DNA of 64,000 bases from Adiantum capillus-veneris (GCA_014529385.2 CM043962.1:50935405-50999404); one strand, 5' to 3'; positions 1-12,220 are shown, numbered from the stretch's first letter. Made by a program: numbers and translations. The notes: generated by a model from the sequence alone, not told the origin.

Positions 1-1600
1 AGATATAAGTATCGATTTTGATCAACTGTCAACTAAAAGAATAAAGGATGACACTTTGTAGACAAGCAAGAGTATGACAAGCATGAGAAAAGTGATGGGT
101 TCTGGTTTGAGACTTGGGGTGGTGGGTGCGAGTGTAATAATTTTTGTTGTTATGCAAATGGGTGTTCACCAATAATATGGGGATGGCTCCCAATATGGGC
201 ATGGGTATGAGCATGGGAGTAGGCTCAACCAAGGGACCCATGATGGAGATGGTTTTAATTCAAGGAGACCTAGTGTGGGGTTTGTACTATTAGTAGGTAT
301 TGGTAGGAACTCCGTCCTAGGAGGTTTTCCAAATTAGCAACAATAGTATGGTGGATCCAGATGAATTGGATCTAGTAGCTTGCTAGTAATGTTAGTCATA
401 CTCACGCGCATTCTTCCTTTGGAAAATTTATTGAAGATATGGCATTAATTTTGGCAGGGTATTGGCAATCTAAACACGGCCATTAATCTTTGTACTAAAC
501 ATGGGCTTTACCAAGATTTCTTAAAACTAAAATAAATACATATGAGATTTATTTAAATTATGCTCTTCTTTGAGCCTTTTTGTCTGTAGCATGATTGGCT
601 TTGTAAGATGAGAAACTGAAAGGGAGAATTGTAGCATACCTTAAGCATTCTTTGCTAAGAAAACTATGATTATTGTTGTTAAAATGTTGCAGAGGATTAA
701 TTAGAATCAAAAGATCTAACAAGGTGAGTAGTAAAGAATATACATTTTTTATTTTTTATTATCTCGATATAGGCTAGAAATGATGAACATAGTCTAGGCA
801 TAGATTGTCCTCTTGGGCAAAATTTACAGATGGAAGCTATTGTAAGATGTGTAAACTTATGAATGACAATTTTGAAATGTACGGGCTCCATTAGACATGA
901 GAAGGGTGCTTACTTTTGTGATATTGGTTTGTACACTTCCATCACCAACATGGCATGACTTACAATAGTTATTTTTATTCAATACACCATTAGCTATCTG
1001 GCCATTGACACCATCATGATTCACATACCTTGTCACGAAACGTAAGCTAGTTTTCTCGTTAATATTTGCTTATATTTTTCACAATACCCATCATAGTTAG
1101 GGATGTTTTTAGCATAGATTGCAATCTCTATCCCACATCTTCCTTCTTGAATGCAACATAGTTTTAAATGGCTTTCAAAACAAAAGAAATTGTGAACATG
1201 GTCATCTCTTCATCCACTATGTGTTCTCATCTTCCTTTGAGTGTCATCAACATTATGGATAATGATAGGTGCATATGCAAGGTTTTCATGCATATATAGT
1301 TATATGATATCATTATATAGGGTATAGCTATATATAAGAGAATATATATTTATAGTTATATATATAATGGTATAGTACACCTATAATTATATATCTACAT
1401 AGTACAATTATATATACGTATAGATGTATTCCTTGCGGTTCATATCTTGCTAGATGTTCAAGCTCAAAGTTAGGACTTTCTGAAACTTATACATGTTTTT
1501 GTTGTGTACCGTATGAGTAACGTCAGTTTTATTTTGTTAACGTTTTTGTGCCGTTAGAAAAGGCTTCAAAGTAAATGCCAAAAGCTCACAAAAATGGTTT
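1..1600. other. Non-coding, no gene recognised
   Basis: No reading frame here looks like a known protein. The segment around 1290-1420 is strongly AT-rich with runs of TATA-type dinucleotides. The end of the stretch (about 1545-1640) has a short repeated motif (AAAGCTC/AGCTCGC) just before the integrase end of the next element and may belong to that element's 3' end, but no LTR pair was found. Confidence 0.5.
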
Positions 1601-1674
1601 TCATTGCAAAAGCTCGCAATCAGAAGCTCGCTAAAAAAACACACTCCCCAGAATACACCATCCAAGAAGTCATT

Positions 1675-1968
1675 TTAGAACTTTGTCTTGTTTTTTACCA
1701 TCTTTTTTTTTATTCTTACAATGACACCATTAGATTTCTCTACTAAACCATTTAATTGTAGGTAGTAGGGTCTGCTATTACAATGTAAAATGTGAAGCTC
1801 TTCACAAACTTTTGTAAGAAAGCCCTTTTTGAACCCTGGACCATCAATCTCAAAAAGTGTGCCAAATCTACAACAAATGTGGGTGTAGACAAACCTACTC
1901 AATGTTCTCCAATTTATCTTTGCTACATGTTGAGCCTCTACCCACCTAGTCATGTAGTCTACAGCCAC
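1675..1968 (-). pseudogene. Integrase core remnant (gypsy)
   Basis: This minus-strand frame of 97 codons matches the Ty3/gypsy integrase catalytic core. The first acidic position is in AVDYMTRWVEA. The second is in IDGPGF, where living elements usually have SDNGPGF. The catalytic Glu is in LNGLVEKSN, normally NGLVERSN. A cysteine-rich degenerate strand lies between. The N-terminal zinc finger and C-terminal domain are not intact, and the flanking frames are interrupted. It is the 3'-most coding remnant of the element. Confidence 0.75.
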
Positions 1969-3016
1969 TAGAATGTAGAGCTTATCAATTTTTTTGTTCT
2001 TAATAGTGGAACCATATCATCGGTGCCTCACTTTTCAAGGGGTCATTTGTGAGAATTAATATACCTTGGACCATGCACCAATCTTCTATTTCCATTTACT
2101 TGGCAATGGGGACAGCTTCTACACCAATGTTGAACATCCACATGCAAGCTTGGCCAAACATACCCTGCAAACTAAACCTTCTTCACAATAAAGCCTTGGG
2201 TAAAATGACCACCACATAATTCCTCATGAAAATATTCTAGAATGGTTGAAATTTTGTCAATTGTTGGTACTCTTCTACATACTTGATCCTTCCCTCTTTG
2301 ATAGAGGGAGTCTTCTAGGAAGAGATATGAACTTGCTTTCTTTATGAGTCTCCTTTTTGAGATTTTGTGAAGCCTTGTGGAAACTCGCCATCCAAAATAT
2401 AGCCAATAATCGAAGCCAATGAATCCATTCCCTGGTACCTCAGCTGCTTTCTACATCTACCACCATGATGATTGGCACTTCTTTCTCAACACATGAAATT
2501 TCTTGTTGTGCCAGTAAATAAGCATCCTCATTTTGTTTCCTAGGAATATGATACAATTGCTCTTCTTCAAATTGATTGAACAACCTATGGATGGTATGAA
2601 ATTATGTCCTTAAGCTTTTATTCTTACATGTCCAAATGCCTAAAATATAATTTTAAATGATAAGTGCATCCCCCTTTACCATGAGACCTTGTACCCCTTC
2701 ATCAATGCACATTTTCAAACCATGATGTAAAATTCCATAGTATGTTTCATTGTTGCTTGCTGAACTTGGTAGATTGACCTTCTCTTTCATGACCTCCTCT
2801 CCATTTAGCCTTGATCAACACAAGCTCTACCCCTGATTTACTTGTGGTTTGTCTAAAAGCTCCATCAAAGAACAAGCCTATTAAAGGAATTAGGGATACT
2901 TTTAGGTGGTGGCAATGGTAGGGTCTTTACTTCAAACACTTTAATCTCCTTCTCATGCACCCTATAAGTGAGAATCCCTCCAATTGTGCACGCACACTAT
3001 CTTCTACCTTGAAATA

Positions 3017-4210
3017 TCATTGAAACTCTTGCCATTCCATAACCCATTTTGAGATCCTAGTACTAAGGTTCATTTGAGATGACACCCAAGGGAACAAATT
3101 TTTTGTAGTAAGAATTACAAAGGGTTTTGGTAGCAAGTAGAATCTAGATTTTCTCATCGTAAACATCAGAGCAAGCACGATGAGTTCTACTTTTGTGTAG
3201 CCTCTCTCCAAAGCATTCATGACCCTACCAGCAAAGTAAATGGGTCGCATCCTAGTACTGTGGGAATCTTGTTGTAACAAACAGCACCATTTGTTTCCTT
3301 GCCAAGACTAGCAAAGTAGATGGGTTGCATCCCAGTATTATGGGGATCTTGTTATAGCAAAAAAACACCAATTGTTTCCTTCCCAACATTGGAGCTAACA
3401 AGGAATGCGTGCTCCCATCAAGGATGTATGCGTGTTGGTAACTTTGACAAAATGTATTTAATGTTGCAAAAATATTCTTCAAGCTCATTAGACCATGCAA
3501 ACTCTACTTGTTGTGTAAATTTTTGGAAGGGGTGAAGTAGCTCTAAGGATAAGTGAATGAAGTAGGACATATACTTCACCTTTTGAATGAATGATATGAC
3601 CACCTTGAGATTGTTGTGTGATGGTAACTCAATAAGAGCCTTTGCCTTTGAAGGATCCACCTTAGTGCCTTTCTTGTGACCAAGAAAGATCACTTTGTCC
3701 CCATGTGGCACTTTTTGGGATTGAGGTGACCTCCCATGTCATAAAGTTTCTTCAAATGTTCTTCTACCTTTTGTAGGTGCAACAATTTGGAGCTGTAGAT
3801 GTGAAAGTAATCACTAAAACCCCTAATGGACTTTCCAAAAAAGAATGCTTGAAACACTATGTTTAGGAAGCATTGGAAAGTTGTAGGAGCATTTGCTAGA
3901 CCAAATGGCATGACTCTAAAAGAAAAACAGTCCCAAGGAGTGATAAATATTTTTTTCAATTGATCCTCCAATGCGATACCTATTTGAAAGTAGCCTTGAG
4001 TAACCATCACACACAGTGTATTTATCATGTCCACTTGCCTCATTCAGTATCTCATCCTAAAATGAAATGGGAAAGTGATCTTGCTTGGTTGCCTCATTGA
4101 GCAGCCTATAGTCAACACATACTCTCCACTTTTCATTGTATTTAGGAGTAACCACAATTAGAGCGACCCACTTTGAATTCTCCATCAGATAGATAAATAT
4201 TGATGCTAGA
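3017..4210 (-). pseudogene. Reverse transcriptase / RNase H remnant (gypsy)
   Basis: Frames at 3690-4210 carry RT motifs: VCVDYRLLN near the start, TPWDCFSFRVMPFGLANAP in the middle, and a damaged catalytic box (GFSDYFHIYSS, where the second Asp of the usual F/Y-x-DD is lost to Tyr). The fragment at 3418-3711 continues the connection region (VIFLGHKKGTKVDPSKAKAL). The frame at 3017-3280 carries the RNase H strand ARPIYFAGRVMNALERGYTKVE-like. The pieces lie in more than one frame, so no functional polymerase can be made. Confidence 0.8.
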
Positions 4211-4562
4211 ATCTTCCTTACCCTTTTGAGTAGATCTTGCTCCTTGATGACTCCTAGCCTTTGTAGCTTTTTAACCTTAGGTATGGCCTTAGGATTTAAC
4301 TTGATCTTGTGTGTTGTGCAACATCTACTCCATGCACATGTGTGTAGTATTTAGAAAAAATCCTAGGAAACTTGTTTAGCACACATTTTAACTCCTCTCT
4401 TTCTTCCCTTTTAAGTGTTGTTGAAACCATACAGGTTCTAAAATCCCTTCATCTTGCTTGAAATGATTCTTCATGGAGCTCCTCTTGGTGTTTCTCCTTC
4501 ATGTCAAAGAAAAATTTCTTATGAATTTCATTCCTAAAAATCAACTTTCCACATTCCCAATC

Positions 4563-5056
4563 CTACAATGCTTGCATTTTCATTAGCCATGATCTTCCCA
4601 AGATGAATGGATACTCATTTTTCTTGGTAGACATAACATAGAAATCAACCACCTTCTTAATTCCCAATCCCTCCATAATAACATTTTTACAAATGCCTAT
4701 GCACCTAGCTTTGCTATTGTTTTTAATTTTGACCTTGATTTTTGAGTGTCTCATGGATATGCATGCCTAAGTCTTTACATAAGGCCTTTTGTCATAATAC
4801 AAATTTGTGCAACCCCCATCCATTAGACCTTTCCTAACCAATTTCCTTCGATGTAACAATCTAGCATGGAAGTAATGTCCTCATTCATTTCAACTTGTGC
4901 AATCTTTACAATAGGAAAGTTCTCTTTCAGCTTTCTCGTAGTGCCAATTGCCTTTGTAAACTCCCTCCTAACTTGCGGATACAATGCAAGAAACTGAGTC
5001 CATGAGATATCAAGACCCTTAAGTCTCATGTCTTCCAAGAGGTTGTATGGAGCCAT
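4563..5056 (-). pseudogene. Protease-region remnant (gypsy)
   Basis: Two short minus-strand frames lie where the protease should be between gag and RT. The frame at 4563-4754 ends with an ILGRSWL-type phrase, typical of the end of the gypsy retropepsin domain (usually L-G-R-P/W-x-L). The frame at 4823-5056 is a linker-like sequence starting MAPYNLLEDM. No intact D-S/T-G active-site triad is visible, so this is a placement by position and weak motif only. Confidence 0.5.
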
Positions 5057-5399
5057 ACCATGTCCAAGAGGAAAGTCTTGAAGATGGATACGATGTTGAT
5101 TCCTCTTGTCTTCCTTTGTCTACTTCACCTTCATTCCTCATCCATGGTCACTTTGTGATGTAACTCCTTCTTTCTCCTTACCTTTTCCATGGCCACACTT
5201 AATTCCATTTTCTTCCATATCAAACTCATTCGACATTGTCACTTCTACTACATGCACATTTGGATCCAAAGAAGCTGGAAATACTTCCACTCCTCATGAA
5301 CGTGGTCTTGTATTATTTGGTATTTACAAAAGCATTGATTGTTTACTAGTTTGTTCACTTACACTCATCACTAAATAATTCAAGTTAGCTCTCTCCAAG

Positions 5400-6145
5400 T
5401 CCTCACAAGGCCAAGAAAAATTATAGATCCCATGCCTAAATTCCCCACAATTCCAACATTGTAATACTCCCCAGGGTCGTGTCTCTTGTTTCTCAGCTTT
5501 TTTTGTTTGTCCCTTGGAACAAGGTGAGTTGACAATTTACTCAAGGATTCATTCAGCTTTTCATTGCCTTGGTTGTTACCTCAGACATCTCCTTAGAGTT
5601 TTATCCTTTTGTTGTGTCTTTACATCTAGTACCCTCAACTAAAAGCTCTCCTTAAATATACTTCAATTTCCTATACTTCAAGGTAGCCCCAGTTTTAGTG
5701 GCATCTAAAGTGGCAGGTGCACTTGACTCAAATTTTACCTTTAGAAAAAAACCTACTGAATCTCTCCTTATCTAAAAATTATGCACAATCCCTAGGGTTA
5801 GCAATATTCCTCACCCAATATAGCCCAAAGACATAGAAACTCCTTGTAGGTTTCGTAATCATCTAGGTCTTTTTGCTTGCAAAAAATTTTGCCATAGTTT
5901 TTGAGTGTTTTGGGATTTGAAAAATATCACTTGAAGTAATCAAAAACCTCCTTATAGCTTCCTCTAACTTCCTTAGATAGAAAGGAAAACCATGTACTAG
6001 CATCTTTCCTCAAAATTACCTCAAATATTTTCAAGCATTCTTTATTACCTATCACCTTTTTTATGTGGAAAGCCATTTCAAAATTTGCTAAAAATAGCTT
6101 AATATCTGTGCTAAACTCTTTAAAAAATAGAGGATATCTTGACAT
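5400..6145 (-). pseudogene. Gag remnant with broken zinc knuckle
   Basis: The frame at 5927-6145 (72 codons) resembles the capsid-like part of gypsy gag, with the W-F pair in ASTWFSFL. A CCHC knuckle remnant, CWNCGEFRHGIYNF, is at 5417-5458 on the minus strand; the last Cys is replaced by Phe. The stretch between them is full of stops. This is the 5' end of the element as far as it can be read. Confidence 0.65.
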
Positions 6146-6373
6146 TTGGCATTTGAAACAATTTCATAGTGACAATGTTTTAGTACTAATGTTTTATGTA
6201 TTTTGAGAAAAATTAAGATAGAATTGTAATTTGAACGTAATAGAGAGACGGATATAGAGAAGGGGTATGAATGTAGAGTTCATATGAGAGCTATAGAGGT
6301 GAGAGGGGAGGGTAATAGTAAAGAGGGTGAGAGAGACCATGGAAGGAGCACGTTTAGTGAGAGATAGAGAGGA

Positions 6374-6374
<1 letters not shown>

Positions 6375-6466
<92 letters not shown>
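6375..6466. repeat. (TG)46 microsatellite
   Basis: Ninety-two bases of uninterrupted TG/CA dinucleotide directly upstream (by position) of the decayed gypsy element's gag end. Confidence 0.97.
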
Positions 6467-6467
<1 letters not shown>

Positions 6468-7825
6468 AAGTATGAAAAAGTGAGAGAAGACTAAGGTGAC
6501 TCTTGTTAAGAGTATGGGCAGGTTGGGGTCCACCAAAAAAAACTCACCAGGGGTAGCCTTAAAAATTATGAAAAACATTTGAGGATCTTATTCCACTTGT
6601 GAATTATATTTTTTATTTTGACTAATTCTTCAAAATTAGAGTGGGAGCTGATGCCAAAAATTCCACCACAATACCTATTTTTTATCTTTAAAGGAGTCTT
6701 CTGGTGTTCCCTCTTTTTCTGATTTTGCATAAGCTCCAAGAGTGAGCCTCTCCTTGCATGAGAGCATGACCTAATAGATACTTAAGGTTTGAAAAAATAC
6801 ATGGATTAGGATTATTTACAAATATGATATATGTATATGATGGGAAAAAATAGGTTATTCCACAAACAATTCAAGAGATCTAGAATAGTGTCACCTATAT
6901 ATAAATATAAAATGGAAAAATAAAAGATATACCAGTATAGGGGAATCAAATAAGAGGGTCTTCATTTGTATTTATTGATGTAGTCTTATTTACTTAGAGT
7001 AGAGAAAATGCATGTAGAAAATACTTGTCTACTAAAACAGAATGATTATGTGAAAAATATTTTTGTGGGATTTTTCTTGGAATGGATTCACACCAAAATT
7101 TAAAGAGGCTTGGATGAAAAGGTTTTTGTATAGAATAGAGAGTATGCACAATGGTATAAAAAAATATGGTAATTGTGAGTCAATGTACATAGTATACTTA
7201 GGTAAATCGCGCACACCTAAGTATAAATATTTAGATAAATACCAAAAAATCATAAAGACACTTATATTTGGGTCCTCTATACAATGAAATATCTACACAT
7301 AAATGGGCCACAATATATTTTTTATTTTATTTTAATTCTTTTGGCTCAACTAGCCCAGTGACTAGCTAACTAAGGATTTTCAAGAAGATGTAGGAAAAGT
7401 TCACTAACTCACACATGTCTATGTCTAATAAAAATGTGAGGATAGCCATAGTGTTTAGGTGATTTTTGGTTGGCTGAGGTAGCTCACTATGGCAATTATG
7501 GATATCCTAAAAATGGCTATCACTAGGAAGTCTAAAGATGATATAGTGTCAAAGATCGTGTCAAAAAATTAGTAACTTAGTACTACAATCATAGGCTTCT
7601 CAGCAAGATTCAATAAGAAGCGGATAGAAAATGGTGGAATATCGATAATATTGCAGAACAAAAGGAGCTATGGAAGAGGTTATGTCCAAAAAACTAGAAT
7701 TCTATGAGTTGGATGGAGGTAGTTTATGGATATAGTTTGTCTGGTTTGGATGCAATTCTTGAGGTGGATGATTTTCCTTCCATGTGACAAAAAACACTAT
7801 TGTAGAGGATTGATGTATATATAGG

Positions 7826-8111
7826 TATCAATGTAGGCTAACATTATGGTGATATGACGTACAACAACAATAGGTCCACTTACAAGAAGAAGTGACAAGT
7901 CATGCTTACTCTTTATTTGTGCATTTGATCTTGTAAGGGATAACCCAAAGGATTCATATAGACATAGATATCATTGTAGGCTAACATTATGGTGATGTGT
8001 ATAGCAACTTTAACTCCATTTACAAGGAGAAGTAACAAAGCCTGCTTACTCTATATTTGTGCATTTTATCTTGTAAGTGTTAATTATTGCTTTAAAGTCT
8101 TTCAAAACTTG
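7826..8111. repeat. Tandem duplication, ~143-bp unit
   Basis: The stretch beginning TATCAATGTAGGCTAACATT at 7826 is repeated at 7969 with several substitutions (offset 143 bp). Shared landmarks include the GGTGATRTG phrase, the TACAAGRAGAAGTRACAA phrase and TTTGTGCATTTKATCTTGTAAG near the end of each copy. Divergence is moderate, so the duplication is not recent. Confidence 0.8.
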
Positions 8112-8123
8112 CATTGGTGAAAA

Positions 8124-8234
8124 AATCATCTTTGTGAGATCTATAGTACTAGAGAACTAACCTTTTTCCAAAGAATTGCACCTACAACACATGAAAACTC
8201 ATCTTTGTGAGATCTATAGTACTAGAGAACTAGC
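8124..8234. repeat. Short direct repeat
   Basis: The phrase CATCTTTGTGAGATCTATAG TACTAGAGAACTA occurs twice about 70 bp apart (near 8127 and 8201) with essentially no change, implying a recent local duplication. Confidence 0.8.
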
Positions 8235-9141
8235 CTTATGTTCTTAACATCTTTGCATGCTTCCATGTAGAATCAAATGGTTATTGTGAAAGACCTAAAT
8301 ATAAGAATTCTCTAATCCTAATCTTTTTCCAAATTATACAATTTTATGATTTTTTTAATGACTAAAAAATCAAAAGATAATTTTAATTATGCACATGGGT
8401 TCCATAACATGAAACTACTGGGTAAAATCATGTTAATGTGACATGCTTTAAGTTGTCTTAGATAGTGCCAATTAACACAATTTTGACATATGCTAACTAG
8501 TACAATAACACAAGCTAGATCTCTAAGATCTATGATTCCACTCTTCCATGTCATGGAGATCATGCCTAAGCAGCTTGATGTCTCTCTACAAATTTGATCT
8601 CACTTTTACTTGCCCTCGATGTTTGCATGGAGGTACATAGTTATGTTTACTATTACTCCAAGGTGTCATGGATCTACATAATAGTGCAAGACAATGCATA
8701 TCTTAGCTCTTCTCTTGACATTGTTACTATATCATTGCAGATATCCACTATGGCCTTGGTGGGTTCCCTATTGCTAAAGTCCACTCACTCGTTTAGAATA
8801 TATTTTATGTATAGCATCTTTGCAAACCACAAGGGATAATCCATGTGGTTAAAGGTGTTGCCTATGTAAGCAAAGTCATTGTGTACATGCTAGAATCATT
8901 TCATATACATCAATACATCATTCTGTATCTAATGGATAATACAATCATTTAATTCAAAAATTTGATCTTTGCTCATTACAATATAATATCTTAGTGTTGT
9001 ATCTTATGTGCCCATCCTTTGGGATGAGCTTCCACTACATCTACATGTAGAAGGATCCAGCTGGTACATTTTCTGGTATATTGGACGATCTTCCGTTACT
9101 GCTATAGTTTTCGTTGTAATCCCAAGGAAAGAATCTCTTAC

Positions 9142-9267
9142 CTGCCACCATCCAAGAAACACAAGCCTGTCAGAACTAACATTACTTGGGAAGACAGGTG
9201 TCAACGACTCCCTCCCCTTGTTATTGGTGTCAAAAATTACAACACAAACTACCACCATAACCAAGAT
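9142..9267 (-). CDS. Candidate exon, unknown membrane-type protein
   Basis: On the minus strand a frame of 42 codons runs from a possible AG acceptor at 9268-9269 to a strong donor (CAG|GTAAGAG) whose last exon base is 9142. It opens with a hydrophobic run (VMVVVCVVIF) that could be part of a membrane segment and ends SDRLVFLGWWQ. The frame stays open past the donor for a further 44 codons, so an unspliced product is also possible. The acceptor lacks a clear pyrimidine tract. I recognise no family. It is 0.3 kb from a second exon-like segment on the same strand. Confidence 0.3.
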
Positions 9268-9332
9268 CTAATATCAGGTTTTGAGCCATTTATATATGCT
9301 AATGTTTATATCTTTTAATTCTAGAAAAAATT

Positions 9333-9412
9333 GGACAGCATCTCCTTTGTAAATTGGATCAATTTTCAAAAGTCCAGTCTACTACCATCTCTTCTGAGAC
9401 CCCCACTTGAGG
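9333..9412. repeat. Diverged duplicate, copy 1 (partner 10416-10496)
   Basis: About 80 bases here align with 10416-10496: both run from GACAGCATYTCCTTTG to CAYTTGAGG or CACATGAGG in the same order, with roughly a quarter of bases changed. On the minus strand copy 1 reads SEEMVVDWTFEN before a stop; copy 2 keeps the same start with a one-base shift. The pattern suggests an old duplicated exon or a repeat element on the minus strand. Confidence 0.55.
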
Positions 9413-9531
9413 ATTAAGGCTCTTTTAATTTGAACGAACTTCAAAGTAAAACATTTGTGTTAAAAATTATGTATTTATCCAAAAGCATCAAAAAGTACTT
9501 TGTAATTGTGAAGTCACCACTATATACTTAC

Positions 9532-9586
9532 CTTCATCAGAAGTGATTTCCTGCATACAAAGATACATGTCTTTAAGGCCATTTTG
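9532..9586 (-). CDS. Candidate internal exon, unknown gene
   Basis: A 55-base minus-strand segment has an AG acceptor (CACCTAG|C) on one side and a near-consensus donor (GAAG|GTAAGTATA) on the other. It reads QNGLKDMYLCMQEITSDE plus one base of the next codon. The donor is the best splice site in this part of the window. With the segment at 9142-9267 and the duplicated segment at 9333-9412 it may belong to one broken gene, but phases do not join cleanly, so the model is incomplete. No family recognised. Confidence 0.35.
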
Positions 9587-10415
9587 CTAGGTGGATGTTT
9601 TAAGTTGGACATCATATTTTTTACATACAAATTGTAGTTCAAAATTTCCGGTCATTACCACTTCCTCGAAGATCTTTACCAGAGGCATAAGCATATTTAT
9701 GCTAATGATAGTCATTCCCCATCCATACATTTCTTATTACTTTTGCCAAGTTCCGGGAGCCAGCAAATATATCTGTGATAAAAAAACCAATGTCTAAAAT
9801 TGATTAACTCCAAGTTTAAAGGGTAATTTAAACCAATCAGGTCACCCCATTTCTGTATTGCAACTCTAAGTGCCAAACCCCAAACATAATCTGATACATA
9901 CACTTTAGTGTCGACTTCCAGTAACCAAATGACTAATGTAGTTAGCAATCTAGGTAGATATCAGGGCCAATGGATCCGCAACTCCGGTCCATCAACTTAG
10001 GCAAACTCACATCAGTGAATAGAAAATCCAGAAACTTCAAACTATGTTAAGTACAATACCCGAAAATGGACACCACTACTTGCAGGTTTCAAATGTTTTT
10101 CTTTCCGACATACCTTCTAAGAACTTGTTACTTATCAAAAACCCAAAATATACTAAGTAGGTGCAATTGCGATCATGTCAAAATCGCTCAGTCACAGGTA
10201 TGCAACAATATATTAGCACCAGTAAAGTGTCCATTATCAACTCAAGACACTGACTATGCAAAAAGATACAACCGCCAGCCAAATCTCTAGTATAAGATTA
10301 GGACTTCAGTGTTTAGTGGACGTTTTTCGAGAAACAATCCCAAATAAACCATCTGATATTATATGCAAGCAAAGCACCAGGGTAAGGCGAATCGGAACTA
10401 TGTATGCAAAAATTT

Positions 10416-10496
10416 CGACAGCATTTCCTTTGTTTATGCTCAGTCATTTCAAAAAAGACCAGTCAATGCCATCTCCCACGAGACCCTCACATGAGG
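10416..10496. repeat. Diverged duplicate, copy 2 (partner 9333-9412)
   Basis: Second copy of the ~80-base segment described at 9333-9412, 1.08 kb away in direct orientation. The minus strand beyond it carries a hydrophobic frame (VEIFAYIVPIRLTLVLCL) of unknown meaning. Confidence 0.55.
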
Positions 10497-10752
10497 TTGT
10501 ATGCAACCAATAGTGACAATCATTTCCTCAGACAAAGAGTGTCTTTTATTTTAGTTTAATCCAACCTTGTTGCATTCAAGTCAAATGATAAGTTTGATAA
10601 ACCATCCGAACTCTATATGAATTGCATAACATGAGAAATGAAAACCATATTTGTCATTAAGCTCAAGTGATTAGTTGTGAAAACCAAAAAACCTTGTACA
10701 CTTTCTCAAAAACATGAGCAAAAAAAATTGTTTTAAGATAATCTAACTACGG

Positions 10753-10832
10753 ACTGAGTAGGTGCAAGGGCACCTACCTGTCTAAAAAATAACCAAGGTT
10801 TCACTGAGTAGGTGCAAGGGCACCTACCTGTC
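10753..10832. repeat. Two exact copies of a 30-bp hairpin motif
   Basis: The 30-base stretch starting ACTGAGTAGGTGCAAGGGCA at 10753 recurs without change at 10803, a 50-bp period. Within it GTAGGTGC and GCACCTAC are perfect inverted arms around the loop AAGG (10758-10777 in copy 1). A partial copy (GTAGGTGCAA) also occurs near 10160. Confidence 0.85.
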
Positions 10833-11119
10833 CTATTGTTGCCGATAGAACAATCAATTGGATCGTAAGTGAAGTATCTCGAGAATCTGCTAACCCCATT
10901 TAGCTTGATGAGGTCGAGATTATGCTTTATGGCCATCGAATGTAGCTTCATGTATCTGTTGTATCATCATGAGTGGTCCGAGGAACAACGATTAGCTACC
11001 AAGTTGCAGACGAATGTGAGTACAATTGCATGTATGGTTTATGCCAAAAATAGAGTAAGACTAAGATTGAGTATGACAAGCATGCCTAGCATCTTGAGGC
11101 TTGTATTCCACTCTAGAGT

Positions 11120-11230
<111 letters not shown>

Positions 11231-11479
11231 CGCACGCGCGCGCATTATCTTGTAAAAGCCACGGCCAAGCAAGGGCAGATAAAGACGTCAATAATGCAAT
11301 TCAGAATCTATGAGGGCAAAGTATACGAGGGAACAAGCATACACTAGGTTTCCATTTGTGAAACCGGTCCTATGAAGGAGATGAAACAGCTTGTTAGGGC
11401 GTTTTTATGCAGGATCTACACACGATTCTTGTGGGCAAGACATAGCAGTATATCAACGTCAGAGAGAGGGTCTCCATGA

Positions 11480-11520
11480 GTGTGTGTATGTGTGTGTGCG
11501 TGTGTGTGTGTGAGCATACA

Positions 11521-11565
<45 letters not shown>
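11480..11565. repeat. Imperfect then perfect TG microsatellite
   Basis: An interrupted TG tract (11480-11513, with TATG and TGCG breaks), a short spacer, then a perfect TG run to 11565. Confidence 0.95.
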
Positions 11566-11567
<2 letters not shown>

Positions 11568-12020
11568 AGGCAAAAAACGGATTACCAATATCAACGAGCC
11601 AGGGGTGCCTTCACCACGCAGCAGCAGATCTCCAGCCAACGTGAGTGTATGCATACTCGATAGAGCAAGGGAGACATAGAGAATGCGCGCTCTTGTTGTC
11701 TGTGAGCACGAGAGAAATATATCAGAATTCCCTTCGATTGGGTAAGCAAGGAGAGAGCGAAATGCATCTACAGCCATGCAGGATACATTTATGTATATGT
11801 TACATGTTAGGGTATCCACCAAAACTCGATACTTAATGCCCATGTGCAAGCGATGAAGGCATCCACATGTCCTTAATCAGAGGTGAGTTATGCATATGTA
11901 ACAAGATAGGGTATCCACATGTTCATAGCTCCAGCTAAGCCAAAGGACACATCATCAAAAAGCCCAAGTTGCGTTAAAAAATATATGTCAAGGATTCAGT
12001 AAACCAATCTATTATCAATA

Positions 12021-12220
12021 GTGCATGTGCGTGGGGAAAGAGAAGGGGCTCGAAAGCAGTTCCAAGAGGGATAATGCCCACTAATTCAGTAAATTATAGC
12101 TACTATTCGCTTTATCGATCGTGCATGTGTGTGGGGAGAGATAAGGGGCTCGAAAGCAGTTCAAAGACAGATAGTGCCCATTAATTGTCATTGAGACCTA
12201 TAAATCGAAATATCTGTTTA
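12021..12220. repeat. Tandem duplication, ~100-bp unit
   Basis: GTGCATGTGYGTGGGGARAG followed by GGGGCTCGAAAGCAGTTC occurs at 12021 and again at 12121 with a handful of substitutions. Confidence 0.8.

Larger units (their letters stand above)
1620..6150 (-). mobile_element. Decayed Ty3/gypsy retrotransposon, minus strand
   Basis: Read on the minus strand from 6150 to 1620 the order is gag, zinc knuckle, protease-like region, reverse transcriptase, RNase H, integrase, which is the Ty3/gypsy order (integrase last). Every domain is broken by stops and frame changes, so the copy is dead and old. Its RT resembles the RT of the plus-strand element at 26.2-27.1 kb (shared phrases such as DGYSGYFQ/DGFSGYFQ and LNPKK), which suggests the same lineage. 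I could not find its LTRs or a target-site duplication; the boundaries are those of recognisable coding remnants only. Confidence 0.8.
6467..9120. other. Intergenic, AT-rich, no gene recognised
   Basis: No protein family is recognisable on either strand. The open frames at 7032-7287 and 8594-8839 look like chance AT-rich openings: the first is open on both strands at once, and neither has splice or domain support. Two local duplications lie here (7826-8111 and 8124-8234). Confidence 0.5.

Noticed and set aside
6354-6578. Open frame rich in His-Thr repeats
   Set aside because: It is the TG/CA microsatellite read as codons; the same happens at 11.1 and 12.5 kb.
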